A stretch of DNA of 64,000 bases from JACQAP01 sp035275265 (GCA_035275265.1 DATENC010000011.1:1-64000), one strand, 5' to 3'; shown: positions 8,201-16,160, numbered from the stretch's first letter. The notes: generated by a model not told the origin, from the sequence alone. Made by a program: numbers and translations.

Positions 8201-11019
8201 TCGGCGACCCGGCCCATATCGACCTGGTACGTCAACTGGTACAGGCGCACGCGTACTGGCACTTGAAGGGTCTCGCCGTGGACCTGGTAATCTGGAACGA
8301 AGATCGCGCCGGTTACCGGCAACTGCTCCAGGAACAAATCATGGGACTGATCGCCGCGGGGGTGGAAACCCACGTGATCGATCGGCAAGGCGGCGTGTTT
8401 GTGCGGCCGGCAGAGCAGATATCGGACGAAGATCGCGTACTGCTGCAAACGGTGGCCCGCGCGATTATCAGCGGTAGCCGCGGAACACTGGCCGAACAAA
8501 TCAATCGCCGTGGCCCGGCGGAAGTACGCGTCGCGCGATTCGTACCCACTCGAATCCAGCGTTCCGAGACTGTCACAACTACCGCGACGGCGCGCACCGA
8601 TCTGCTGCTGTTCAATGGGCTGGGTGGGTTTACTCCAGACGGGCGCGAATACGTCATTTCCACGGCACCTAACCAGGTGACTCCGGCGCCGTGGTCCAAC
8701 GTGTTGGCAAATCCCCAGTTCGGAACCGTCATCTCCGAGAGCGGACTGGGCTATACCTGGAGCGAGAATGCTCACGAATTCCGCCTTACGCCCTGGCACA
8801 ACGACCCGGTGAGCGATACCAGTGGAGAGGCCTACTACATCCGCGACGAGGAACGGGGCCACTTCTGGTCTCCCACGCCGCTTCCCAGCCGCGGGGCAAC
8901 GCCTTACGTCACCCGCCACGGATTTGGCTACAGCGTTTTCGAGCATACCGAGCGCGGTATTCGCACTGAGTTTTGGATTTATGTGGCCCTTGATGCCGCG
9001 GTCAAGTACGCAGTGCTGAAAGTGCGCAACGAATCGAGCCGACCCCGCCGGCTCTCCGTTACCGGTTATGTCGAATGGGTACTGAGAGATCTACGGCCGA
9101 AATCGGCCATGCATGTGATTACCGAAATTGACGCGAACAGCGGAGCGCTATTGGCGCGCAACCCTTACAACACGGAGTTCCCCGACCGTACCGCATTCTT
9201 CCAGGTAGACGATGCCACTCGAACCATGAGCGGCGATCGCACCGAGTTTCTCGGGCGCAATGGCACGCTCAGCAACCCTGCCGCGATGACCCGCTCACGG
9301 CTCTCCGGCAAGGTGGGCGCGGCCCTGGATCCCTGTGGCGCGATTCAGGTTCCATTCGAGCTGGCCGCAGGACAAGAGCGCGAGATCCGATTCACGCTCG
9401 GCGTAGGCCAGGACATCACCGACGCAAGAACGCTGTTGCGCAGTTTTCGGGGATCGGTAGCGGCACGCAGCACCCTGGAAAACGTCTGGCGATACTGGAC
9501 TCAGACACTGGGTGCCGTGCAGGTGGAAACACCAGACAAGTCTCTCGACGTCCTGACCAACGGCTGGCTCTTGTACCAGACCTTGGCGTGCCGTCTCTGG
9601 GCGCGAAGCGGATACTACCAATCGGGAGGCGCGTTCGGCTTCCGTGATCAGTTGCAGGACGCGATGGCGCTCGTACATACCGAGCCGCAGCGGCTGCGTG
9701 CGCAACTGCTGCTGTGCGCGAGCCGTCAGTTCCTCGAGGGCGATGTCCAGCACTGGTGGCATCCCCCAGTGGGCCGGGGCGTACGCACGCATTGTTCGGA
9801 TGATTACCTCTGGCTTCCGCTGGCAACGTGTCGTTACGTGCTGACCACCGGGGACACCGGCGTGCTGGATGAATCCGTTCACTTCCTCGAGGGCCGTCCT
9901 GTCCCTCCCGAGGACGACTCGTACTATGATCTTCCCGGCCGTTCTGGCGAAGCGGCCAGCCTGTATCAGCACTGCGTGCAAGCCATTCTGATGGGCCTGC
10001 GGTTCGGTGAGCACGGTCTGCCGCTTATCGGCTCCGGTGACTGGAACGACGGCATGAACCTCGTCGGAATACACGGCAAAGGTGAGAGCGTGTGGTTGGG
10101 ATTTTTCCTCTATGACGTACTCAGGCGATTCAGCGCCATTGCACGCCTGCGCGACGACAAGACTTTCGTTGAACGCTGTCAGAAAGAGGCGGAACAACTG
10201 CGCAAAAACATCGAGCAGCATGCTTGGGACGGCGACTGGTATCGCCGCGCTTACTTCGACGACGGCAAGCCCTTGGGTGCGGCCGGCAATGTCGAATGCC
10301 AGATTGATGCAGTGGCACAAAGCTGGTCAGTGCTGTCAGGCGCAGGCGATCCGACGCGCGCGCGCATGGCCATGGAGTCAGTGGACAGGCGCCTGGTTCG
10401 GCGGGAGCACGCGCTGATCCAGCTTCTGGATCCACCATTCGACAAGTCGGAATTGGATCCCGGCTATATCAAAGGGTACGTTCCCGGAGTGCGGGAGAAC
10501 GGCGGCCAGTATACGCATGCCGCAATCTGGACTGCGATGGCATTCGCCGCATTGGGCGATAGCCGTCGCGCCTGGGAACTCACCGCAATGATCAATCCGG
10601 TGAATCATGCGCAATCGCCTGAGGGCGTCGCCACCTACAAAGTGGAACCCTACGTAGTCGCGGCCGATGTCTACGCGGTCGCTCCGCACACCGGTCGTGG
10701 TGGATGGTCGTGGTATACGGGTTCGGCTGGCTGGATGTATCGGCTGATCGTGGAATCGTTGCTTGGGCTTACGCGGGCAGGCGAGAAACTGTGCTTGGCC
10801 CCGTGTCTTCCCGAAGACTGGGAAGGGTTCACGGTTCGCTATCGGTTTCGCCAAACGGTGTACCACATCGCCGTTTTGCGGATAGGCACGGGAGACAGCG
10901 AGCCAGGCGTAACGGTCGATGGGGTAGAGCAACACGACGGGGCCATTCCGCTGATCGACGACCATAAAGAACACTCGGTACAGGTGAAGCTCGCCGTTAT
11001 CGACGCCCGTGCGACGTAG
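2281..11019 (+). CDS. ndvB: Cyclic beta-1,2-glucan synthase (NdvB/Cgs type)
   Basis: At 2912 residues this is the expected size for the inner-membrane synthase that builds cyclic osmoregulated periplasmic glucans from UDP-glucose. In order: a cytoplasmic N-terminal part; membrane segments near 427-485; a GT84 glycosyltransferase domain with TLDTDTQLP near 643 and HRWIRGDWQ near 792; more membrane segments near 838-877 and 960-1010; a glucoamylase-like domain with PWGMSESGYN near 1450 and THHQGMS near 1550; two beta-sandwich regions near 1627 and 2107; and a C-terminal GH94 (phosphorylase-type) domain with FRDQLQDAM near 2450 and GSGDWNDGMN near 2585, used in chain-length control. The ATG at 2281 has only a weak, distant purine stretch upstream. 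It stands alone as a single gene. Confidence 0.93.
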   Translation: MKEILKLSGKNLREVSADLWVRLRERVAKNKSAGDEQPLRSELFSSEQMQSHGRTLAGTHILGPGTPDRLLKRLAENEGVLIDTCELLTAAVTADCQITPAGEWLLDNFYLIEEQIRTAKRHLPKGYSRELPRLANGPSAGLPRVYDIALETIAHGDGRVDPESLRRFVASYQSVTPLKLGELWAIPIMLRLALIENLRRVAAHSRAGRIDRNLAGFWADQMIEIADKDPKSLILVIADMARSSPPMSTPFVSEFTRRLQWQSPALALPLTWIEQLLSESGLTIEQLVQSGNQQQAADQVSVSNSIGSLRFLGAMDWRDFVETLSVAEQKLREDPGAVYGKMNFATRDQYRHAVEKIAKHSHLSEADVADRAIQLAHEGAVRRGNNDRTAHVGFYLIDKGLRELERSVEARFSTVEEFARAAGRVPLLLYVGAITLFTLMFGGGLLVQAPLTGGPDWALVLLGFVALLSVSQLAVALVNWLTTLLASPKTLPRMDFSRGIPPESSTLVVVPTMLNSPQSIEDLVEALEVRFLANRDDNLRFGLLTDFEDARAESLPEDKALLQLAAARIEQLNEKYPSVIGDAFFLFHRPRRWNPRDRMWMGYERKRGKLADLNLLLRTGATDRFSLVVGNTGPLANVKYVITLDTDTQLPRDSARKFVGALAHPLNHAHYDEDRQRVCEGYGILQPRMGVNLPSTNRSRYARLQGDEAGIDPYTRAVSDVYQDLFGEGSFIGKGIYDVDAFEQSLKDRFPENRILSHDLLEGCYARAALVSDVLLYEEYPSGYSADVSRRHRWIRGDWQVAGWLLPRVPGPGRSRQKNPLSGLSRWKLFDNLRRSLVPAALTLLLLLGWTDLSTAWSWTLAVIGIILIPSLIASVLEIFRKPVDVLLRQHLDAVIHGIGRSLARGAFSLACLPHEAIFSLDAIARATGRMLFTRKRLLEWYPSSAMDRNGHTSLAASFRSMWAAPIIAISTALVLLLSIPAALGVAGPLLVLWLISPAIAWWISRPLVRREARLTAGQTFFLRKLSRKTWAFFEAFVGPEDHWLPPDNYQEYRGPTVAHRTSPTNMGLSLLANLSAYDFGYIPAGQLIERTTNALRTMQTMERHRGHFYNWYDTLSLKLLHPAYISTVDSGNLAGHLLTLRPGLLSLPDQPIVGERWFDGFRDTLGILMDAVEGVRPASLSEFEKDLESVRDSLPTTLAAAWSLLDRLTTRATEYAGSFDAEPVTDAGWWASALARQCRNALDELTFLAPWTALPAPGHLDDFAGIGHIPTLRELAILEPAVLPAIEGRLEANATAAEREWLGELRRLITEASRRARDRMAAVERLAHQAGEFAASMKYDFLYDKASRLLTIGYNVDQLRRDSSYYDLLASEARLVKFVAIAQGQIPQESWFALGRLLTTTGAGPILLSWSGSMFEYLMPLLVMPTYENTLLDKTYKAAVERQIEYGGQRGVPWGMSESGYNLVDVQLNYQYRAFGVPGLGLKRGLGEDLVISPYASALALMVAPEAACMNLRRLAAAGLEGKFGFYEAIDFTPLRQRRGESSTVVRSYMTHHQGMSLLSLAYLLLDRPMQKRFASDPLLQATLLLLQERVPKATALYSHTVQFSDIRPTSAAAETPIRVFSSPDTPIPQVQLLSNGRYHVMVTNAGGGYSRWKNLAVTRWREDSTCDNFGTFLYLRDVASGEFWSNAHQPTLKPAETYAAIFSEGRAEFRARSLDFDTHTEIVVSPEDDIELRRVHITNHSRNRRTIDVTSYAEVVLAPSAAEALHPAFSNLFVQTEIIEQRRAILCTRRPRSVGESAPWMFHLMAVHGAEIAEISYETDRMQFIGRGNTVATPHAMNGSARLSGSQGSVLDPIVAIRYRTTLEPYESVTIDMVSGIGETRDVALSLVEKYQDRRLADRVMELSWTHAQVVLRQINATEADAQLYGRLASSVIYANSSLRADAAVLIKNRRGQSGLWGYAISGDLPIVLLQIGDPAHIDLVRQLVQAHAYWHLKGLAVDLVIWNEDRAGYRQLLQEQIMGLIAAGVETHVIDRQGGVFVRPAEQISDEDRVLLQTVARAIISGSRGTLAEQINRRGPAEVRVARFVPTRIQRSETVTTTATARTDLLLFNGLGGFTPDGREYVISTAPNQVTPAPWSNVLANPQFGTVISESGLGYTWSENAHEFRLTPWHNDPVSDTSGEAYYIRDEERGHFWSPTPLPSRGATPYVTRHGFGYSVFEHTERGIRTEFWIYVALDAAVKYAVLKVRNESSRPRRLSVTGYVEWVLRDLRPKSAMHVITEIDANSGALLARNPYNTEFPDRTAFFQVDDATRTMSGDRTEFLGRNGTLSNPAAMTRSRLSGKVGAALDPCGAIQVPFELAAGQEREIRFTLGVGQDITDARTLLRSFRGSVAARSTLENVWRYWTQTLGAVQVETPDKSLDVLTNGWLLYQTLACRLWARSGYYQSGGAFGFRDQLQDAMALVHTEPQRLRAQLLLCASRQFLEGDVQHWWHPPVGRGVRTHCSDDYLWLPLATCRYVLTTGDTGVLDESVHFLEGRPVPPEDDSYYDLPGRSGEAASLYQHCVQAILMGLRFGEHGLPLIGSGDWNDGMNLVGIHGKGESVWLGFFLYDVLRRFSAIARLRDDKTFVERCQKEAEQLRKNIEQHAWDGDWYRRAYFDDGKPLGAAGNVECQIDAVAQSWSVLSGAGDPTRARMAMESVDRRLVRREHALIQLLDPPFDKSELDPGYIKGYVPGVRENGGQYTHAAIWTAMAFAALGDSRRAWELTAMINPVNHAQSPEGVATYKVEPYVVAADVYAVAPHTGRGGWSWYTGSAGWMYRLIVESLLGLTRAGEKLCLAPCLPEDWEGFTVRYRFRQTVYHIAVLRIGTGDSEPGVTVDGVEQHDGAIPLIDDHKEHSVQVKLAVIDARAT

Positions 11020-11377
11020 GGCGTGTGGGGTCCCTCCATCCCCGAGTGCTTCGGAAATGCATGCTGGTCATCAGTTCGTTGGATTTCGGCCGGTGAATCA
11101 GAGAGTTGATAAACGACAATACTCAGCGTGCGAGAATAGGTTCGCGCGCTTCGAGGTTGTGGTTCTTTGCCTATGTGTCATGCACAGCTTCCGTCTCGCT
11201 CGTGGCACCATGGCCACACGAGACAGTTGCCGCCGAAGAATTGTGTCCGCGCCAATTGCTCCATAGTCGAGCAGGATCAAAAACGGCCACCCAACCAAAG
11301 TTCAATGACCGCCCATTCGGGCCAACCGCATCTCATGTTCCACCTTAAATATAGGCCTTAACTATCAGATTTAACAC
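11020..11377. other. Intergenic region before tadA
   Basis: This 358-base stretch holds no gene I can support. Short open frames exist on both strands but have neither family similarity nor ribosome sites. The last 40 bases before tadA are AT-rich and could carry its promoter, but no clear hexamer pair is visible. I see no terminator hairpin after the glucan synthase. Confidence 0.35.
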
Positions 11378-11839
11378 ATGTCTGAAGAATATTTCATGCG
11401 CGCCGCGGTGACGCTTGCGGAACAGGCGCGCAGAGCGGGCGAAGTCCCAGTAGGAGCCGTTGTCGTACGCGACGGCGTCGTCATCGGCAGTGGTTTCAAT
11501 TCCCCTATCAGCCGCCACGATCCTTCAGCACACGCGGAGGTTCTGGCGCTGCGCGCCGCGGCGACCGCGTCGGGCAATTACCGCCTCACAGGTTGCGCGC
11601 TCTACGTCACCCTCGAGCCCTGCGTCATGTGTTCCGGAGCGATCCTGCAGGCGCGCATCGGCCGGCTGATTTACGGGGCGTCGGATCCCAAGACCGGCGC
11701 ATGCGGCAGTGTCTTGAACCTGTTTGCTGAGCCCAGGCTGAATCACCACACCGCCGTCGAGGGGGGCATGCTTGCCGAGGAATGCGGACGGCTGCTAAAG
11801 ATCTTCTTTCAGGAACGCAGAGGGGCGAACGGACAGTGA
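11378..11839 (+). CDS. tadA: tRNA-specific adenosine deaminase TadA
   Basis: This 153-residue enzyme deaminates A34 to inosine in tRNA-Arg(ACG). The zinc-dependent cytidine/deoxycytidylate deaminase fold is clear: HAE in SAHAEVLALR gives the His ligand and the catalytic Glu, and PCVMC gives the two Cys ligands. GEVPVGAVVV at the start and GACGSV later are typical of TadA. Length is normal. Its stop overlaps the GTG start of the L,D-transpeptidase (GTGA), so the two are translationally coupled. Confidence 0.95.
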   Translation: MSEEYFMRAAVTLAEQARRAGEVPVGAVVVRDGVVIGSGFNSPISRHDPSAHAEVLALRAAATASGNYRLTGCALYVTLEPCVMCSGAILQARIGRLIYGASDPKTGACGSVLNLFAEPRLNHHTAVEGGMLAEECGRLLKIFFQERRGANGQ

Positions 11840-12327
11840 AATCCATCGTCGTGCATGTGCCTGCACAAACGCTGGAAGTATTCGAGGATGGCAGCCTGAT
11901 GCGGCGCTACCTGGTTTCGACCTCGGAAAGAGGCACTGGGGAAAAGAAAGGCAGTTTCTGCACGCCGCGCGGCCGACATCTTGTGCGTGCCAGAATCGGT
12001 GCCGGAGCACCAGTCAATACCGTGTTCGTCAAACGGCGCCCAACCGGCGAGGTGTACAGCCCGGAACTGGCGATGCGCTTTCCCGACCGCGATTGGATTC
12101 TGACCCGCATCCTTTGGCTCTCCGGGTGTGAACTCGGTTTCAATCGCCTTGGCGAAGTGGACACCATGCGCCGCTACGTATATATCCACGGGAGCCCGGA
12201 TTCTGCGGAGATGGGCAGACCCGGCTCGATCGGCTGCATCCGCATGCACAACCGCGACATCGTCGAATTATTCGAGTTTATCGAAGCCGGAACGCGGGTC
12301 GATATACTCGATCTGCGACCCGTTTGA
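11836..12327 (+). CDS. L,D-transpeptidase (YkuD domain) family protein
   Basis: The protein has 163 residues and consists almost entirely of a YkuD domain. The catalytic signature HGSxxxxxxGxxxSxGCIRM is present near the C-terminus (HGSPDS, then GSIGCIRMHN), with Cys as nucleophile. Family members cross-link peptidoglycan or attach lipoproteins to it. I prefer the GTG at 11836, overlapping the tadA stop and giving MKSIVVHVPA, over a frame extension inside tadA. From this start there is no visible signal peptide, which is odd for an enzyme acting in the periplasm. Confidence 0.88.
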   Translation: MKSIVVHVPAQTLEVFEDGSLMRRYLVSTSERGTGEKKGSFCTPRGRHLVRARIGAGAPVNTVFVKRRPTGEVYSPELAMRFPDRDWILTRILWLSGCELGFNRLGEVDTMRRYVYIHGSPDSAEMGRPGSIGCIRMHNRDIVELFEFIEAGTRVDILDLRPV

Positions 12328-12400
12328 GCGCGCCGTTCGTGTCTGCAGCTCGGCAGGTCGTGCTGGCGGACCAATTTCAACCAACCAGGAGTGCCAATCA

Positions 12401-13141
12401 ATGCGGCTGAAGGACAAGGTTTGCATTATCACCGGCTCGGCGCGCGGAATCGGACACGCCACTGCCCTCAAGTTTGCGAAGGAGGGGTCCCGGGTGGTGG
12501 TTTGCGACCTCGACCGAAAAGCAGTGGACGCGGTTGTGGCGGAGATCCAAAGCGGTGGCGGCGATGCGATCGGATTCGTGGTCAACGTAGTCGACAAGGC
12601 CAGCATTGCCGCCATGGTCAAAGGCGTGATGTCCCGGTACGGGCGCATAGATGCGCTGGTGAACAACGCCGGTATCGTCGAGGACTCGCAGTTCCGGAAA
12701 ATGTCCGACGAGCAGTTCGACCGTGTCATCGATGTCAACCTGAAAGGCACGTACAACTGTACCCGTGCAGTGGTGGACGTGATGCTGGCGCAGAACTCCG
12801 GTGTTATCCTGAATGCCTCGTCTGTCGTTGGTTTGTATGGCAACTTCGGACAGACCAACTACGCCGCGAGCAAGTTCGGCGTGATCGGCATGGCCAAGAC
12901 CTGGGCGCGCGAACTGGGTCGCAAGGGCATCCGTGCCAATGCGGTGTGTCCAGGGTTCGTCGAGACCCCGATCCTGGGGACCATCCCGGACAAGGTGATG
13001 CGGGCACTGGTCGAACGCGTGCCATTGGGTCGTCTGGCAAGACCGGAAGAAATCGCCAATACCTACGCGTTTCTCGCATCGGACGAGGCCAGTTACATCA
13101 ACGGCGCGGTGATCGAAGTGGGTGGCGGCGCCGCCATCTAG
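12401..13141 (+). CDS. Short-chain dehydrogenase/reductase, FabG-like
   Basis: This 246-residue NAD(P)-dependent oxidoreductase has the classical SDR pattern: TGSARGIG cofactor loop at 11-18, NNAG, a Ser in NASSVVG, YAASK catalytic pair, and a PGFVETPI segment. It resembles 3-oxoacyl-ACP or acetoacetyl-CoA reductases. The window also has a fabG inside the fatty-acid operon, so this copy is more likely a paralogue with another acyl or polyester-related substrate. The start ATG has AGGAG upstream with normal spacing. Confidence 0.88.
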   Translation: MRLKDKVCIITGSARGIGHATALKFAKEGSRVVVCDLDRKAVDAVVAEIQSGGGDAIGFVVNVVDKASIAAMVKGVMSRYGRIDALVNNAGIVEDSQFRKMSDEQFDRVIDVNLKGTYNCTRAVVDVMLAQNSGVILNASSVVGLYGNFGQTNYAASKFGVIGMAKTWARELGRKGIRANAVCPGFVETPILGTIPDKVMRALVERVPLGRLARPEEIANTYAFLASDEASYINGAVIEVGGGAAI

Positions 13142-13178
13142 CTGCCGCTCTTCACGTCTGGAACGCTCTCGACCATTC

Positions 13179-13601
13179 ATGGCTGCGCCCAGCGTCCGTG
13201 CCGCCGACTGGAACGTTGATCGGGCCGCGTTGCGCGCGGTGCGCGAGCAGGTGTTTGTGCGCGAGCAGGCTGTACCAATCGAGTTGGAGTGGGACGAATT
13301 CGATCCGCTGTGCCAGCACGTGGTGGCCGAAGCCGCAAGCCAGGCGATCGGCACAGGACGTCTGCTTCCGGACGGACACATCGGCCGCATGGCGGTCCTG
13401 GAGTCGTGGCGAGGACAGGGCGTAGGCAGCGCGTTGCTCGAGGCGTTGCTGCAAATCGCGCGCAACCGCGGTATTCGTCGGGTGAGGCTCAACGCGCAGT
13501 CGCGTGCGGTGACGTTCTATCTGCACCACGGTTTTGTCGCGGAAGGAGAGGAATTTATCGAGGCCGGCATTCCACACCGCACGATGTGGCGCGACGTCTA
13601 A
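13179..13601 (+). CDS. GNAT family N-acetyltransferase
   Basis: A 140-residue protein with the acetyl-CoA binding motif A (RMAVLESWRGQGVGSALLEALL) followed by RVRLNAQSRAVTFYLHHGF, as in ElaA/YjcF-like GNAT proteins. The substrate cannot be deduced. I start it at the ATG at 13179, which follows the SDR gene by 37 bases and gives MAAPSVRAADW. Its stop overlaps the stop of the convergent NRDE gene by four bases. Confidence 0.85.
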   Translation: MAAPSVRAADWNVDRAALRAVREQVFVREQAVPIELEWDEFDPLCQHVVAEAASQAIGTGRLLPDGHIGRMAVLESWRGQGVGSALLEALLQIARNRGIRRVRLNAQSRAVTFYLHHGFVAEGEEFIEAGIPHRTMWRDV

Positions 13602-14395
13602 TTGTCGGACATAGGCGGCGAAAATGCTGGCGCGAGCGTGAAGCGGAAACGCCGATCCTCGAGCAGTGCTGCGCTGGCGTCGAACGAGCGCTCGTGCAAA
13701 CTCGCCTCGCCGCTATATGCAATCAGGAGCACCGAGGAGGCCCGCGTACCGTAGCCCGGCGCGCGGATGAAGGCCGAGGATAGCAATTTCTCCCAGTCGC
13801 GGCTGACGCCGGTTTCCGGCAAGTCGGCAGCAGCGGCGGGCTGGCAGTCGGCGAGCACCGCCAGCAGCCGCTCCGTCGGATCGGTTGCATTGCCGGCGAT
13901 CAAGGCCTCCATTTCGCGCTTGCCGCGCTCGACCTTCGGCCAGGACGTGTCCAGCAGGTGATTGCTCAGGCCGTAGATCCCCGGCTCAAGCACTCGCGCT
14001 CGCGCGCCGCGGTTGGAAACGTAATGGACGCCTTGGGAATCGCCGACCAGTAGATTGAACCCGTGATATTCGGTCCCGGCGTTGGTGAGGGCGGCGGCAT
14101 AGGACGCCGCGGTAGAACTTTCCAGCAGATAGCGCGCCACCAGTTGCCCGCGCGAGCGTGTTCCGGTCTCGGTGCGCGTGCCTTCACGGAAATTGGTAAC
14201 AGCCGCCCACCGGCCGTCGCGCGTCACGCCCATCCAGGTCCCACCTTTTTCCAGATCGCGGCCGGCGAGAACGTGCGGCGCATCCGTCCAGTAGTGCGCG
14301 GATTCTGTCGACCGCGCGAAGAACTCGTCCCGATTGGCGGCAAGTACCAACGCATGTCCCGGAACGGCACGATGCGCAAACAAGATCAGGCACAT
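13598..14395 (-). CDS. NRDE family protein (TANGO2-like)
   Basis: A 265-residue member of the NRDE/TANGO2 family. It begins with MCLILFAHRAVPGH, followed by the family-naming ANRDEFFAR near 25-33 and GGTWMGVTRDGRWAAVTNFRE. The N-terminal Cys2 suggests an Ntn-hydrolase-like arrangement. The biochemical role in bacteria is unsettled; animal TANGO2 has been linked to heme and lipid handling. It overlaps the DUF4936 gene upstream by ten bases, implying co-translation with the ygfZ group. Confidence 0.88.
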   Translation of the reverse strand: MCLILFAHRAVPGHALVLAANRDEFFARSTESAHYWTDAPHVLAGRDLEKGGTWMGVTRDGRWAAVTNFREGTRTETGTRSRGQLVARYLLESSTAASYAAALTNAGTEYHGFNLLVGDSQGVHYVSNRGARARVLEPGIYGLSNHLLDTSWPKVERGKREMEALIAGNATDPTERLLAVLADCQPAAAADLPETGVSRDWEKLLSSAFIRAPGYGTRASSVLLIAYSGEASLHERSFDASAALLEDRRFRFTLAPAFSPPMSDN

Positions 14396-14670
14396 GGTTC
14401 TTTGAAGCACTCAGTACAGCGTCGGCTGCCGGGCTCGAGAAAGACTTCCACGTTCATTTCGCCGATCAGGCGATCCAGCTCCGCTTCGAACACCGGCGCA
14501 TCGTTCACCCCTTCGTAGACTTCCATCCACAATTTCGGTTCGTCGCGTTTGGTCAGCAGCCGGCCGTGGACCCCGCAGCGCGCCAGCAATTGAGACTGCA
14601 TGCTGCGCACCACAATCCCGGCCCGTTGCGGCTGTGTCACGCGGTAGTAAATGTAATAACAGAGGGCCAA
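14386..14670 (-). CDS. DUF4936 family protein
   Basis: This 94-residue protein has the YYIYYRV start, the RxGxxGRLL-like centre and a C-terminal FKEPCA typical of small DUF4936 proteins that sit beside ygfZ in betaproteobacteria. The start is TTG at 14670, three bases after the ygfZ stop, with no good ribosome site of its own, so translation probably depends on coupling to ygfZ. Several Cys residues (ERCxxC-like, CTECFKEPC) are near the C-terminus. Function is unknown. Confidence 0.8.
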   Translation of the reverse strand: MALCYYIYYRVTQPQRAGIVVRSMQSQLLARCGVHGRLLTKRDEPKLWMEVYEGVNDAPVFEAELDRLIGEMNVEVFLEPGSRRCTECFKEPCA

Positions 14671-14673
14671 GAT

Positions 14674-15660
14674 TCAGATTGTGTCGCTGGGCGGCGAGAT
14701 TTTTACGCCGGGGCCATCGGCGTTACGCAATCTCAGTTGGTCGCCATCCATGCCGGTCTGGACCACCGCCAGCAGGTCGGTGCCGCCATCCGGCGCGGGC
14801 GCGGCATTCACTACCACGCCGCGGGCCTGTCCATCCGCGCTCAACAGGGCATCTGCGGCCGCTGCGGGACCTTCGCAGTGGCCGAAGCGCAGCGCGCGCT
14901 TGACTTCGCCAAGGTAATGCGTGCGCGCCACGATTTCCTGCCCTGGATAACACCCTTTCTGGAAATCGACACCGCCGAAACTGTCGAGCGCTACCATTTG
15001 CGGAACGAACTGCTCACGGGTTGCGGCAGTGATCCAGGGGATACCGGCCCGGATCTGGAGCCAGTTCCAGCCGTCCATTCCGACCGGAGTGGCCATGTGG
15101 GCAAGCAAGTCCCAGGTCCCGGACATTTCCGCCAGTGGCGCGACGACCAGAAACGCGCCTCCGGGCAAACGCAACAGCGTCCCGACGGGATACTGAACCG
15201 ATTCGAGTGGCAGGCGAGGAGGCTCGCCCACGGACTTCCGCAGCACCGCGACCGCATCCGGGCCGGCGACACCGATCGCACGCAGCGTGGTTTCGCGCTC
15301 GATCTCAACCCGGGCCCGCAGCACGAACTTGCGAAGTCGCTCGGCCAGCACTGCGAGCGAATCGGCGGGCAGATGCATCAGGTAAGCTTGCGGTGCGTGT
15401 GCCAGCAGAAAATCTGCAATCAAGCGACCCTTAGGGGTGCAATAGCCGCCATAGCGCGCCGTAGTCGGCGTAACCTCCAGCACGTTGCAGGTCAATTGTC
15501 CCTGCAGAAAGGTCTGAGCGTCGGCGCCGGAAAAGCGCAGGAGTTCGAAATGGTTCAGCGGGCAGATCACGGCGCCCGACCTGGCAGCCGCGAGTTCGCT
15601 ACGAGGATCGCCAAAGTGCGCGTGTGAGGTGTCGCCGACTTGGTTCCAAGAGTGTGCCAT
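14674..15660 (-). CDS. ygfZ: Folate-binding Fe-S cluster assembly/repair protein YgfZ
   Basis: A 328-residue GcvT-like protein with the YgfZ signature KGCYPGQEIVART (KGCYxGQE) near residue 230 and an N-terminal segment LLRFSGADAQTFLQGQLT. YgfZ uses tetrahydrofolate and supports certain Fe-S enzymes such as MiaB under oxidative stress. It is the first gene of the reverse set ygfZ - DUF4936 - NRDE. A TATAAT-like -10 lies 24 bases upstream of the start on the same strand. Confidence 0.93.
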   Translation of the reverse strand: MAHSWNQVGDTSHAHFGDPRSELAAARSGAVICPLNHFELLRFSGADAQTFLQGQLTCNVLEVTPTTARYGGYCTPKGRLIADFLLAHAPQAYLMHLPADSLAVLAERLRKFVLRARVEIERETTLRAIGVAGPDAVAVLRKSVGEPPRLPLESVQYPVGTLLRLPGGAFLVVAPLAEMSGTWDLLAHMATPVGMDGWNWLQIRAGIPWITAATREQFVPQMVALDSFGGVDFQKGCYPGQEIVARTHYLGEVKRALRFGHCEGPAAAADALLSADGQARGVVVNAAPAPDGGTDLLAVVQTGMDGDQLRLRNADGPGVKISPPSDTI

Positions 15661-15684
15661 TGGTCAAGAATCCGCTTTCGGGCG

Positions 15685-15690
15685 ATTATA
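15685..15690 (-). promoter_or_regulatory. Possible -10 element for ygfZ
   Basis: On the reverse strand the bases read TATAAT exactly, 24 bases upstream of the ygfZ start. No good -35 hexamer is found at 16-18 bases, so this is only a candidate. Confidence 0.35.
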
Positions 15691-15713
15691 AGTCCACAGG
15701 TTGAGGATACTGT

Positions 15714-16160
15714 TTGCTGCGCATTGGCATCGCCTCGTCACCCGCGCTCGCGGTCCTGTTGGGAATCGCGCACCTCGGCGCCGGCGCGTGCGTAGTCGCT
15801 TTCCTCCCGGCATGGTGGGCGGTGGCGGTGCTGGTCACCGCACTTTGCGCAAGCCTGGTTTTCCATTTGCGCCGGGACGCGCTACGGTCGTCGGCCGATG
15901 CGGTGATCGAAGTGACGCTGCGCGACCACGGTCGCTGCGAACTGCTGACCCGCGGCGGGACAGTGCTCGAAGGCACGGTAGCGGGCTCATCGTTCGTATC
16001 CGCTTTGTTCACGGTAGTCAACGTGCGGCTGGACGGCCAGCGCAGACTTCGCTCCGTGGTGGTGATGCCGGACTGCGCTGCGGCGGAAGAACGGCGCAAA
16101 TTGCGCGTCTGGTTGCGCTATCGGGCACGCCCGGAAACGTCCGATTCAGCCTCCCTGTAA
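15714..16160 (+). CDS. YgfX-like small inner-membrane protein
   Basis: A 148-residue protein with two hydrophobic helices in the first 50 residues (ALAVLLGIAHLGAGACVVA and WWAVAVLVTALCASLVFHL), then a soluble beta-rich tail with LTRGGTVLEGTV and a C-terminal LRVWLRY. This matches the YgfX/CptA family, whose members pair with ygfZ or succinate dehydrogenase assembly factors. The start is TTG at 15714. The gene diverges from ygfZ and its last 15 bases overlap the convergent nadB end. Confidence 0.7.
   Translation: MLRIGIASSPALAVLLGIAHLGAGACVVAFLPAWWAVAVLVTALCASLVFHLRRDALRSSADAVIEVTLRDHGRCELLTRGGTVLEGTVAGSSFVSALFTVVNVRLDGQRRLRSVVVMPDCAAAEERRKLRVWLRYRARPETSDSASL

Noticed and set aside
13598..13601. 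Overlapping stops of convergent genes (also at 16146-16160 and 62336-62374) as possible antisense regulation
   Set aside because: Short tail-to-tail overlaps are common in compact genomes and nothing further supports regulation.
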